Positions 1 to 7,184 of a stretch of 50,931 nt of DNA are shown here, piece by piece. Below the pieces are notes generated by a model. It was not told the origin of the DNA. It did no database searches and worked only from the letters and a program-made list of their open reading frames with translations. Within the stretch, counting starts at the first letter, position 1, and each line of letters opens with the position of its first letter. This stretch comes from Caldilineaceae bacterium. Its GTDB lineage: Bacteria > Chloroflexota > Anaerolineae > Caldilineales > Caldilineaceae. Location of the stretch: contig JAJEDI010000081.1 of NCBI GenBank assembly GCA_022821585.1, positions 1 to 50,931 on the forward strand. Direction: 5' to 3'. The translations under genes were made by a program, and so were the position numbers.

Positions 1-96
1 GTTTTTCCCCACCCCTCCCCCCCGGTTTGGGGGGGGGGGGGCTTTTGGGGCCCCCCGGTGGGGGGGGGCCCCCCCCCCCCAACGCCCCCTCTCCTG
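1..96. repeat. Homopolymeric G/C left edge, probable collapsed repeat
   Basis: The first 82 bases are almost only runs of G and C, unlike the rest of the window. Bases 80-95 (CAACGCCCCCTCTCCT) match the inside of the interspersed repeat seen again near 20.1 kb and, with small changes, 45.2 kb. The simplest reading is that the contig stops inside a third copy of that repeat and that the homopolymer part is poorly resolved sequence. Confidence 0.6.
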
Positions 97-419
97 TCCG
101 CGCCGTAGCAAGTGTGTGGCTAATTTGAAGTTGGCGTCTCGCGGCGACCGGGCTTCCCCCCCAACCCCGCGTCTTGGCACATTCAGAGTATGTGCCGGCG
201 CAGGCAAGACAGGCGAGGCAACTCCCATATATGCCCAGCGTCCACCGCTATGACCATCGCGAGCCCGCTACAGAAACACTGACGATATAATCCCTCTAGA
301 CAGACCGCACACAGTACACACAGATCATGGCTTAGTAGTTACGAAGAGCAAGCAAAAGGGGAGCGAACCGTGTGCCGCTCGGGTGGGCGCACAGCGCAAA
401 ATGTCGAATCCCTTTGCCT
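97..419. other. Non-coding stretch at left edge
   Basis: No convincing gene, RNA or repeat was seen between the homopolymeric edge and the 3' end of the luciferase-like oxidoreductase. Short open frames here lack ribosome sites and family resemblance. Confidence 0.5.
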
Positions 420-1451
420 CTACAGCGCCAACTCCGCCATCATTCGTACAGTATCAATGCTGTCGGTCATCACTGTCAGAGTCGTGATAGGCGTCGCCTG
501 CCAGAGCTGCAATCGATCAGCGATGCGGGCGCGGCTGCCGCACAGGGAGACCGCGTCCACCAGCGCGTCCGGCACAGCCTGCACCGCGCCGGTCCGGTCA
601 CCGGCCAGATAGCTCGTCTGGATCCTGTCAGCCGCCTCTTCAAAGCCGTAGCGGCAGGCCAGATTGTAGTAGAAGTTCCTGCCCCTGCTCCCCATCCCGC
701 CGATGTACAGGGCCAGCATCGGCTTGAGTTGCATCCAGCAACCCGCCAGATCGTCCCCCACCACGACCGTCGCCGAAGGCGCGATGTCGAACCCGTCCGG
801 CCTGCCCGCCTCCCCGGCCCGCGCTCGCCCGGCAGCCACTGCCTCGGCGAAAGTCGCCTCATAATGCTCCGGCGCGAAGAAGATCGGCAGCCAGCCGTCA
901 GCCAGCTCTGCCGCCAGCTCCACATTCTGCGGGCCAATCGCCGCCAGGTAGACCGGCAAATCCGCCCGCCCGTGCAGGATGCTTTTCAGCGGTTTGCCCA
1001 GCCCCAACGAGCCGGGGCCGCGGTAGGGCAACCGGTAGAACTCGCCCGCAAAGGTCAGCGGCTCCTCACGCGCGAAAATCCGCCGCACAACTTCGACATA
1101 CTCGCGCGTGCGGGCCAAGGGCCTGGCATATCCTACCCCGTGCCAGCCCTCCACCACCTGCGGGCCCGACACGCCCAGACCCAGCAGCATGCGCCCGCCC
1201 GACAGCTGGTCCAGCGTCATCGCGGTCATCGCCGTCATCGCCGGCGTCCGCGCCGCCATCTGCAGGATCGCCGTGCCCAAATGAATCCGCTCCGTCTGCG
1301 CGCCGATCCAAGCCAGCGGCGACACCGCGTCAGAGCCGTAGGCCTCAGCCGTCCACACCGCGTAGTAGCCCAGCCTGTCCGCCTCGCGAATCAACGCCAT
1401 CGGCAGGGCAATCTTCCCGCCCGAATAACCTGTATTGAGTCCCAGTCGCAT
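420..1451 (-). CDS. LLM-class (F420-type) flavin-dependent oxidoreductase
   Basis: A 343-residue luciferase-like TIM-barrel oxidoreductase. The N-terminus MRLGLNTGY, the central [10 protein letters not shown] and the block [17 protein letters not shown] are typical of the bacterial luciferase-like family, in particular the probable F420-dependent branch. The substrate cannot be told from sequence. An in-frame TTG lies one codon upstream, but the ATG at 1451 gives the usual family start. An odd AMTAMTAMT triplet follows the barrel's third strand. It is followed on the same strand side by purN about 100 bp upstream, so the two may share a transcript, with no functional link evident. Cofactor choice (FMN or F420) is inferred from family resemblance only. 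Confidence 0.85.
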   Translation of the reverse strand: MRLGLNTGYSGGKIALPMALIREADRLGYYAVWTAEAYGSDAVSPLAWIGAQTERIHLGTAILQMAARTPAMTAMTAMTLDQLSGGRMLLGLGVSGPQVVEGWHGVGYARPLARTREYVEVVRRIFAREEPLTFAGEFYRLPYRGPGSLGLGKPLKSILHGRADLPVYLAAIGPQNVELAAELADGWLPIFFAPEHYEATFAEAVAAGRARAGEAGRPDGFDIAPSATVVVGDDLAGCWMQLKPMLALYIGGMGSRGRNFYYNLACRYGFEEAADRIQTSYLAGDRTGAVQAVPDALVDAVSLCGSRARIADRLQLWQATPITTLTVMTDSIDTVRMMAELAL

Positions 1452-1553
1452 CAAAGCCTCCGCAGGCTAAGCTAAAGTCCCCCAGCCAGCGTCTGTCGGT
1501 ACAACGGTCTTGCCGACTCTCTCGATTGCCTTCCAAGCTGCTGGGTACGGACT

Positions 1554-2147
1554 CTATCCGATCAGTTTTCTCAATGTCTCCACCAGCAGCCGGTGCTCCA
1601 CCGCGTGGATGCGTTCGGCCAGCGTTTCATGTGTATCGCCGGGACGGATCGGAACCGCCTCCTGCGCCAGCACCGGACCCTCATCCACGCGCACATCTGG
1701 CACCAGATGGACCATTACGCCGGTATGGTCGATTTCACCGCGCCCAAAGGCCGCCAGCGCGTCGTCGATGGCGTGCGCGCCCGGAAACTGTCCGGGCAGC
1801 GCCGGGTGCAGATTCACAACCCGGTTGGGAAAGCAACGCAGAAACTCTTCACTGAAAATGTGCATCCAACCGGCCAGTACCACCCAGTCCGGCGCGTACT
1901 CGCTCACCAGTGCGGCCAGGTCCGCGTCGTACTCGGCGCGGCTGCGCTGCGCGTCGCGGTAGGGTTTCAGCGGAAAGTAACGGCCGGGGATCCCCGCCTG
2001 CCGCGCCCGTTCCAATCCGTAAGCCTTCTCGCGGTTGGAGACAACGGCCGCAATCTGCGCGTCCAGGCCGCCCGTCGCCACCGCGTCAATGATAGCCTGT
2101 AGATTCGATCCGCTCCCCGAGATGAGTACCGCCAGCTTGGCTTTCAT
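1554..2147 (-). CDS. purN: Phosphoribosylglycinamide formyltransferase
   Basis: GAR transformylase of purine synthesis, 197 residues, the usual PurN length. It transfers the formyl group of 10-formyl-tetrahydrofolate to glycinamide ribonucleotide in the cytoplasm. The phosphate-binding N-terminus SGSGSNLQAI (residues 10-19), the catalytic NLHPALPG with N112 and H114, and the downstream HTGVMVHLVPD ending in D151 are all intact. The ATG at 2147 fits the family start. No other purine genes are adjacent. The divergent glycosyltransferase begins 166 bp away, so the intergenic stretch probably holds both promoters. Confidence 0.95.
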   Translation of the reverse strand: MKAKLAVLISGSGSNLQAIIDAVATGGLDAQIAAVVSNREKAYGLERARQAGIPGRYFPLKPYRDAQRSRAEYDADLAALVSEYAPDWVVLAGWMHIFSEEFLRCFPNRVVNLHPALPGQFPGAHAIDDALAAFGRGEIDHTGVMVHLVPDVRVDEGPVLAQEAVPIRPGDTHETLAERIHAVEHRLLVETLRKLIG

Positions 2148-2313
2148 AGCGTTCCGAAAACAGGTGACATGGCCCCGTGATACGGTCTACAGTATAATCG
2201 ATCTCCATACCCGACGAACTATTCTTGTCCCCAGAGAACAGCGTCCTTCTCAGTTTCACGCGACTTTCTGGCCCGTGCACCAGTCTAAGGGCCGGGCACA
2301 GTTTCCCCTTCAC

Positions 2314-3471
2314 ATGAATCCCTGCCGAATTCTGATTCTGATGAGCGATACCGGGGGCGGCCACCGTGCCAGCGCCCAGGCCCTGCAGGCCGCCTTCGCC
2401 GCCCGTTATCCCGACCGGTTTCAGGTGGAGATCGTCGATCTGTGGACCGACTACACCCCCTGGCCCATAAATCAGATGCCCCGCCTGTACAGCCCCATCA
2501 TTGCCCGCGTCCTCTGGTTCTGGAAGCTTCTCTGGGCCGTCTTCGAAAACGAGCGCGCGTTCTCTGCCGCCCTGCGCCTGGTCTATCTGATCAGCCGCAA
2601 CGAATTAAGTAAGGTCCTGCAGGCTCACCGCCCCCATCTGATCATCTCCGTACATCCGTTCATGCAGCATATCTTCTTGCGTCTGCTTGAGCATGAGGGC
2701 GTCGCGATTCCATTCATGACGGTCGTCACCGACCTGGCATCCTTTCATCACGGCTGGTTTCATGCGCGGGCCGGGCGCTGTTTTGTCGCCAGCGAGCCCG
2801 CCGCCGCGGCAGCCCGCCGCCATGGCCTCCACGCCGGCCAGATCCGCCCGCTCGGTCTGCCCGTCCGGTCTCCCTTTGCCGGCGCCTTGCCCGAAAAAGA
2901 GACGGCGCGCGCCCGCCTGGGGCTCTTGGACACAGCGTTTACCGTGCTGCTGCTCGGCGGCGGCGAGGGCATGGGCCCGGTCGCTGCGACCGCGCACGCG
3001 GTAGCACGCCGTCTGGCCGCGACGGGGAAGGCCGCGCAACTGGTCGTCATCTGCGGCCGCAACGAGCGCCTGCGCCAGTCTCTGCAGCGGTCAGATTGGC
3101 CGATTCCGGTGCAGGTGCGCGGCTTTGTAGACAACATGCAGGAATGGATGGCCGCCAGCGACTGCGTGATCACCAAGGCCGGCCCGGGCACAATCGCCGA
3201 GGCACTCATCTGCGGGCTCCCCATCCTCTTGAGCGGATTCATCCCCGGCCAGGAAGAGGGCAACGTGTCGTATGTCGTGGACAACGGCGTTGGCGCCTAC
3301 CACGATTCACCCGACGGCATCGCCGCCACTGTCAACGGCTGGGACCGAGGCAACGAACTGACACAAATGGCAGCCCGCGCCCGCGAACTGGCCCGCCCCC
3401 GCGCCGCCTATGACATCGTCGATGAGATTGTGGCGCTTCTGGATGGGGAGGCCGTGGAGGGTGATAGTTGA
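2314..3471 (+). CDS. MGDG-synthase-type diacylglycerol glycosyltransferase
   Basis: GT28-like GT-B glycosyltransferase of 385 residues, related to monogalactosyldiacylglycerol synthase and processive diacylglycerol glucosyltransferases. The N-terminal domain opens with ILMSDTGGGHRASAQA, the lipid-acceptor GGGH loop of this family. The C-terminal UDP-sugar domain contains ITKAGPGTIAEAL and GFIPGQEEGN. It probably builds membrane glycolipids on the cytoplasmic face. The open frame runs upstream to 2035, but that part overlaps purN and has no family resemblance, so the ATG at 2314 is chosen. The last codons (EGDS and stop) lie in a heptad repeat that continues past the gene. Confidence 0.88.
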   Translation: MNPCRILILMSDTGGGHRASAQALQAAFAARYPDRFQVEIVDLWTDYTPWPINQMPRLYSPIIARVLWFWKLLWAVFENERAFSAALRLVYLISRNELSKVLQAHRPHLIISVHPFMQHIFLRLLEHEGVAIPFMTVVTDLASFHHGWFHARAGRCFVASEPAAAAARRHGLHAGQIRPLGLPVRSPFAGALPEKETARARLGLLDTAFTVLLLGGGEGMGPVAATAHAVARRLAATGKAAQLVVICGRNERLRQSLQRSDWPIPVQVRGFVDNMQEWMAASDCVITKAGPGTIAEALICGLPILLSGFIPGQEEGNVSYVVDNGVGAYHDSPDGIAATVNGWDRGNELTQMAARARELARPRAAYDIVDEIVALLDGEAVEGDS

Positions 3472-3496
3472 CAGTAGGCTATGATAGTTGCAGAGT
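3462..3496 (+). repeat. Heptad (STRR-like) repeat at glycosyltransferase 3' end
   Basis: Units TGATAGT, TGACAGT, AGGCTAT, GATAGTT follow each other in a 7-nt phase. The TGA stop of the glycosyltransferase lies inside the array. This is the sense-orientation form of the CTGACTA-class repeats found at the ends of minus-strand genes elsewhere in the window. Confidence 0.5.
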
Positions 3497-3520
3497 CTTG
3501 ATGTGATACAGGAATGAGAC

Positions 3521-3784
3521 GTGCATATGCCGCGAACAACCAGGACTATCACCTTCTCTCTGCCTATTGAGATGGCCGACTGGGTGGAAGAGGTGGCGAA
3601 GCAAGAAGGCCGTTCCCGGAGCGCGTTGCTGCGCGAAGCTCTGTCCCGTTACTTGGAGGAGAATGAGTGGCGAACGCTCCTTCGCTATGGCGAACAGCGG
3701 ACACGTGACCTGAAGATCAACCCTGAGGATGTCAGCCGCTTAGTGGAAGAGTATCGGGCTGACATTGGTTCATGGCCGGTATGA
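3521..3784 (+). CDS. Ribbon-helix-helix (CopG-type) antitoxin, orphan
   Basis: An 87-residue RHH DNA-binding protein. The strand-helix-helix part is TITFSLPIEMADWVEEVAKQ followed by GRSRSALLREALSRYLEE, and the C-terminal tail should bind a toxin. Such proteins pair with PIN-domain endoribonucleases. The stop codon overlaps an ATG (ATGA at 3781), the normal coupling to a toxin gene, but only the first codons of that toxin remain. GTG at 3521 has a GGA 7 nt upstream; ATG at 3527 is an alternative. The gene now stands as a solitary antitoxin facing another one. Confidence 0.8.
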   Translation: MHMPRTTRTITFSLPIEMADWVEEVAKQEGRSRSALLREALSRYLEENEWRTLLRYGEQRTRDLKINPEDVSRLVEEYRADIGSWPV

Positions 3785-3892
3785 GGGCTGTTTTCGATAC
3801 CAATGACATCGATTCCAGATGTTGTGAATGAGACTGTGGGAATCCCAGGCGAGGCGCAATGCCCCGGTGCGTGGCACAGTGGATTCCGTCAC
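3770..3892 (-). pseudogene. Possible 5' stub of a VapC-like toxin
   Basis: A GTG at 3892 overlaps the stop of the FitA-like antitoxin (GTGA), where VapC toxins normally start. The first residues VTESTV resemble the N-terminus of many VapC proteins (MTESTVVDAS), but the following 35 residues do not continue as a PIN domain and lack the acidic residues. It is read as the remnant of a toxin cut near its start. Chance resemblance is possible. Confidence 0.35.
3781..3831 (+). pseudogene. 5' stub of a PIN-domain toxin
   Basis: A 16-codon frame overlapping the RHH antitoxin stop by ATGA. Its first eight residues, MRAVFDTN, match the first strand of PIN-domain toxins and include the first catalytic Asp (D6). 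After that the sequence leaves the family and stops at 3829-3831. The rest of the toxin is missing. This is a reading of a short stretch, but translational coupling and the DTN signature both point the same way. Confidence 0.6.
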
Positions 3893-4122
3893 TCTATTCC
3901 CCCTTCGCGACGAGTACGCTCTTCTTTGAGTATCGTTGTCGCATCTACGCCAAGATCGGTCTCGGGGCGTTGAGCCAAACGCTTCCGCCACCCCCAGCGA
4001 GCCAACTCCCGTTCTATCGCGTTGAGCGCCACCGCGCGCATGGTGCTGTTGCTCTCCCGCGCGTATCGGCGTAGCCGGTCATGCAGTGTATCCGGCATGT
4101 TCCTGATCTGTAGATTAGCCAT
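3889..4122 (-). CDS. FitA-like (Arc-type RHH) antitoxin, orphan
   Basis: A 77-residue antitoxin of the FitA/VapB type. The N-terminal MANLQIRNMPDTLHDRLRRY and RESNSTMRAVALNAIEREL form the ribbon-helix-helix DNA-binding fold, and the C-terminal tail (VDATTILKEERTRREG) is the usual toxin-binding extension. Members repress their own operon and neutralise a PIN RNase encoded directly downstream. Here downstream sequence holds only a possible stub. The gene points toward the other orphan antitoxin, so both toxins ended at the same roughly 60-bp junction. Confidence 0.82.
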   Translation of the reverse strand: MANLQIRNMPDTLHDRLRRYARESNSTMRAVALNAIERELARWGWRKRLAQRPETDLGVDATTILKEERTRREGGIE

Positions 4123-4233
4123 GAAGAGATACTAGCAAGATGCTGGCACGAAATCAAGGTATCGGACTGCAAGGTAGGGCTTCTATTTCCATCAGTTCTT
4201 GCCGCTTACACAGTTGAGCGCGACAATGGCACC

Positions 4234-4479
4234 ATGATCTACGCCTATCCGTGTGAACTCACCCCCGACGAAGATGGAAGTCTCATAGCCCTTTTCCCCG
4301 ATGTCCCAGAGGCTATCACGGGCGGAAAAGACCGGACCGAAGCGCTAACAATGGCCAAAGACGCTCTCGTCACAGCCTTGGCCGGATATGTCCACGCACA
4401 ATGGGAGATCCCCACACCCAGCCAACCGGCCACCGGTCAGGAGCTTGTCGCGGTAAACCTTTCAACCTTAATCTCTTGA
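4234..4479 (+). CDS. HicB-family antitoxin, C-terminally truncated
   Basis: An 81-residue HicB-like protein. The partial RNase-H-like fold is recognisable from MIYAYPCELTPDEDGS, ALFPDVPEAIT and the helix RTEALTMAKDALVTALAGYV. Full-length relatives run to about 120-135 residues and continue from QELVAV into a DNA-binding helix-turn-helix. Here the protein diverges right after QELVAV and stops at 4479. No hicA toxin is visible on either side. Its last 43 bp overlap the 3' end of higA on the other strand, so a rearrangement probably joined two decaying modules. Function is doubtful. Confidence 0.72.
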   Translation: MIYAYPCELTPDEDGSLIALFPDVPEAITGGKDRTEALTMAKDALVTALAGYVHAQWEIPTPSQPATGQELVAVNLSTLIS

Positions 4480-4733
4480 TTTCGTACGCGGGCGTGCCAC
4501 AGGTCATAAGCCGTCTGCATGCCCAGCCAAGTCTCCGGTGTCGAGCCGAACGCCTGAGCCAGGCGCAAGGCCATTTCGACAGACAAGTCAGCCTTCCCAT
4601 TTACCAGTCTCGACATCGCCTGTCGGCTTACGCCCAGCCCTTGCGCCGCCCGCGTCACCGTCAGCCCCAACGGTTCCAGGCAGTCCCACATCACGATCTC
4701 GCCCGGATGGGGAGGGTTGTGCATAGGCATCAT
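4437..4733 (-). CDS. higA: HigA-type antitoxin (Xre helix-turn-helix)
   Basis: A 98-residue HigA antitoxin that looks complete. It opens with the family signature NPPHPGEI, has an HTH at LTVTRAAQGLGVSRQAMSRLVNGKADLS and ends AYDLWHARV...IKVERF. In HigBA systems the toxin gene comes first and the antitoxin follows after a few bases. That order is preserved here (broken higB ends at 4743, AGGTG ribosome site just before the ATG cluster). Starts at 4733, 4730 or 4724 are all possible. With its toxin broken it is probably an orphan autoregulator. Confidence 0.85.
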   Translation of the reverse strand: MMPMHNPPHPGEIVMWDCLEPLGLTVTRAAQGLGVSRQAMSRLVNGKADLSVEMALRLAQAFGSTPETWLGMQTAYDLWHARVRNQEIKVERFTATSS

Positions 4734-4742
4734 TTCACCTCT

Positions 4743-4975
4743 TCAATGATAGTCGACGCACTCGACGTCAACAGCATCACCATCCTTGAAATGGAAGGTT
4801 ACTCTCCAGTTGTCCGACACCGTAACGGCACAGTAACCCCGAAGCCCTCCTCAAAGTGGCATGCAGCCGGAATCCCGGTATATCCATATCGCGAGGCGTC
4901 CGACTTTGGTCAAGCATGGCAAACTGTTGAACAGCAGGCGACTGGTCAAGTCTTGGCCCCAACCTGTATTCGTAC
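4743..4975 (-). pseudogene. Broken HigB toxin (RelE superfamily)
   Basis: Two family-like pieces lie in different frames. The N-terminal piece includes QFAMLDQSRTPRDMDIPGFR and the C-terminal piece includes GYCAVTVSDNWRVTF, FKDGDAVDVECVDYH and a proper TGA 10 bp before higA. Between them the expected LKGGLRG stretch reads as a stop codon after a one-base shift. The part before LDQS is also out of frame with any start. So at least one indel and one nonsense change separate this from a working RelE/HigB mRNA interferase. Confidence 0.75.
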
Positions 4976-5009
4976 TCCGGCCCAACTCCGGTATCCGCCG
5001 GAGAAACTC

Positions 5010-6335
5010 TTAAGGCAACTCCCAGAGCAGGCGCAGCGGCACCGCGTAAAGACCATCGTCGAAGCGAACGCTCGTTTCGCCATCGTACAGAACCACTCCA
5101 CCCGAGAAACGATTGCCTGCGGCTGCCTTGAGTTTGCGCAGGGCGCGGAAATCGGCTGGGGTCACGGTTGCGCCGGCCTTGATCTCAACGCCAGCCAGTG
5201 CCCGCGTCCCTCGTTCGAGGACAATGTCCACTTCGGCGCCGTCCCTGTCCCGAAAGTGGTAAAAGGAGACGGGGTCAGCGTGCCAACTCGCTTGACGCCG
5301 CAATTCCTGATAGGCAAAGGTCTCCAGCAACTTCCCCAATAAGATACGATCTGCCATGAGATCGGCAGCATCTACACCAAGCAGGGCACAGGCCAGTCCA
5401 GTATCACCAAGGTGGAGTTTGGGAGTCTTGATGAGCCGCTTCAGACGATTACTGTGCCAGGGTGGTAGCTGCTCCAACAAGAACACTCGCTCTAGCAGGG
5501 TGACGTAATCCCGTATCGTGGTCCGGCTGACTTGGAAAGGGGCGGCCAACTCGGCGAGGTTAAACAGAGTGGCTGTCTGCACGGCTGCGTGCCTCAACAG
5601 TCGCGGCAGCACATCGAGGGAGCGGATGCGGGAAATCTCAGGTATATCCCGCTCCATCTGGGCATTGAGATAGTTGCGATACCAATTGGCCCGTCGCCTA
5701 CCTACGGGCCGCATCAGAGCAGCCGGATACCCTCCCGATACGATCCTCTCCATCAACTCTTTCCCCAGCCGTTCCGTGCGCCGACTCTCGAACCCGCGAC
5801 CGAAGAGGGCGTCCAGAAAGCCTGGGTACCAGTCCCTGTTGTATGATGAATCTGGTCCTCGCTGCAACTCACACTGCGCCAACGGATGCAATCTGACCGT
5901 TTCCATGCGTCCGGCCAGGGAGTCCGACAGTGCCGGTGTCTGCAACACGTTGCTGGAACCCGTCAGCAGGAATCGTCCGGGCAACCGTCTGCGGTCTACT
6001 TCTAGTTTCAGCGCGGCAAAGAGTGCAGGTACCCGTTGCACTTCGTCGAGGATAACCCGATCGGGCAGATCGGCGACAAATCCCAGCGGGTCGGCCTCAG
6101 CGCCTGCGCGGATTACCTCATTGTCGAAGGAAAAGTAAGTGTAGTCGTCGGCTCTGCCGGATCGAGGGCTCGATAAGCGGATCCCTTCGGAAGAGTATTC
6201 TGAAGTGCCGACCAGTTGGGCAAGAGTGGTCTTGCCGCACTGCCGGGGGCCTTGGATCAGAACGACCGGAGAGTCCTCCAGCGCCTCGGCCAAATGCCGT
6301 TCAACGAAACGCGGGTAAAGAACATCTTCAGCCAT
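5010..6335 (-). CDS. AAA ATPase with DUF4143 C-terminal domain
   Basis: A 441-residue AAA_14/DUF4143 ATPase. Walker A is GPRQCGKT (residues 29-36), Walker B is VILDE (about 94-98), followed by the sensor-like LLTGSSN. The C-terminal half carries the winged-helix LAAPFQVSRTTIRDYVTLLER and the restriction-endonuclease-like end HFRDRDGAEVDIVLE...GVEIKAG. Family members are widespread in accessory regions and their role is unsettled. The open frame extends to 6548, but that extension translates the 23-bp tandem repeats, so the ATG at 6335 (MAEDVLYPRF) is chosen. It is transcribed away from the AbiE pair, and the repeats lie immediately upstream. Confidence 0.85.
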   Translation of the reverse strand: MAEDVLYPRFVERHLAEALEDSPVVLIQGPRQCGKTTLAQLVGTSEYSSEGIRLSSPRSGRADDYTYFSFDNEVIRAGAEADPLGFVADLPDRVILDEVQRVPALFAALKLEVDRRRLPGRFLLTGSSNVLQTPALSDSLAGRMETVRLHPLAQCELQRGPDSSYNRDWYPGFLDALFGRGFESRRTERLGKELMERIVSGGYPAALMRPVGRRRANWYRNYLNAQMERDIPEISRIRSLDVLPRLLRHAAVQTATLFNLAELAAPFQVSRTTIRDYVTLLERVFLLEQLPPWHSNRLKRLIKTPKLHLGDTGLACALLGVDAADLMADRILLGKLLETFAYQELRRQASWHADPVSFYHFRDRDGAEVDIVLERGTRALAGVEIKAGATVTPADFRALRKLKAAAGNRFSGGVVLYDGETSVRFDDGLYAVPLRLLWELP

Positions 6336-6450
6336 CGGCCAATTGCAACCTTCTGTTACGGCTGATTGAAAGTTTTGGCATCGTCTGATTGTAACCTTTT
6401 GCATCGGCCGATTGCAACTTTGGACCTCGGCTGATTGAAAGTTTTCACCT
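6335..6450. repeat. Five 23-bp direct repeats in divergent promoter region
   Basis: An ATTG core recurs at 6342, 6365, 6388, 6411 and 6434, spaced exactly 23 bp. Each core has a CGGC-like block on its left and AAC/AAG then TTT on its right. Units 1, 3 and 4 share the CATCG-N-C start; units 2 and 5 share GGCTGATTGAAAGTTTT. They fill the space right upstream of the DUF4143 ATPase start, in the region divergent from abiEi. An operator array is the likely role. Five units with no spacers rule out a CRISPR array. Confidence 0.85.
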
Positions 6451-6480
6451 CCCCATCTGCTGTCCAACTCCTGAAAAAAG

Positions 6481-6505
6481 TCGGCAGATTGATCTGGATT
6501 GCCGA
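6481..6505. promoter_or_regulatory. Inverted repeat upstream of abiEi, possible operator
   Basis: TCGGCA and TGCCGA flank a 13-bp centre, ending 76 bp before the abiEi start. The left arm with its following ATTG resembles the neighbouring 23-bp units (TCGGC-N-GATTG), suggesting the same protein binds both. AbiEi antitoxins of studied systems repress their own promoters through repeats, so this is a plausible AbiEi site. Confidence 0.4.
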
Positions 6506-6581
6506 CTAAAATTGATAAGGAAACTGCAGTCTTGTAAGATGCCGGCATCTGTCATCACGGGGACAACAGGACCGCCACGCA

Positions 6582-7184
6582 ATGACCGTCGAACTCAATG
6601 AAGAGCTCCTTCGCCAAGCCGGTATCGGCGCCTTCTTCCGTCCAAGCCAACTGGCGTCGCTGGGGATCCCCTACCACAGGCTGCGACAGCTTGAGGCGGA
6701 TGAGGCTGTCGAGCGCGTCGGTTGGGGCCTCTACCGGCTTACCGGCGCCGAGCCCACGGAACGCTATTCGATAGCCTCCGTCTGCGCCCGCGTTCCCAAC
6801 GCGATCGTCTGCCTCCTCTCGGCGCTCCAGGTACATGGGATCGGCACACAACTCCCGCATCAGGTCTGGATAGCCATTCCACATAAGGCAAAACCACCTG
6901 TGCTGACCAATGTCGGCGTTCGTCTGCTCCGGTTCAGCGGCGCCGCCTGGACCTATGGTATCCAGGAGACCAAATTTGAGGGTGTGCCCGCCCACATCAC
7001 TTCGCCGGCCCGCACCGTGGTTGACTGTTTCCGGTTTGAGCGTCTTGTCGGCAGGGAGGCCGCGCTGGAAGCCCTGCGCGAGGCGCTACGGGACAGGAAA
7101 GTGACCACTGCCGCGCTGGCTCGCACACTCGATGTGCTTCCCTCGCGACGTCTCAGAGTCATACTGGAGGCGGGCGTGCTATGA
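6582..7184 (+). CDS. AbiEi-type antitoxin (type IV TA)
   Basis: A 200-residue AbiEi-like antitoxin. The N-terminal winged helix covers about residues 1-60 (PSQLASLGIPYHRLRQLEADEAVERVGWGLYRL), and the C-terminal domain contains LLSALQVHGIGTQLPHQVWIAIP and VPAHITSPARTVVDCFR, the characteristic block of the family. Such proteins repress the abiE promoter and counter an AbiEii nucleotidyltransferase without binding it. The stop overlaps the toxin start by 4 bp (ATGA at 7181). It diverges from the DUF4143 ATPase across the repeat array. Confidence 0.85.
   Translation: MTVELNEELLRQAGIGAFFRPSQLASLGIPYHRLRQLEADEAVERVGWGLYRLTGAEPTERYSIASVCARVPNAIVCLLSALQVHGIGTQLPHQVWIAIPHKAKPPVLTNVGVRLLRFSGAAWTYGIQETKFEGVPAHITSPARTVVDCFRFERLVGREAALEALREALRDRKVTTAALARTLDVLPSRRLRVILEAGVL

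Noticed and set aside
372..1475. 367-residue plus-strand frame over the LLM oxidoreductase
   Set aside because: Arg/His/Gln-rich shadow of a clear gene on the other strand.
6335..6450. CRISPR array
   Set aside because: Units of 23 bp follow each other without spacers and differ from each other in the flanking bases; no cas genes are near.
6336..6548. N-terminal extension of the DUF4143 ATPase
   Set aside because: The 71 extra residues are translations of the 23-bp repeats (recurring NFQSA and CNRPM-like words) and unlike the family; the ATG at 6335 is preferred.
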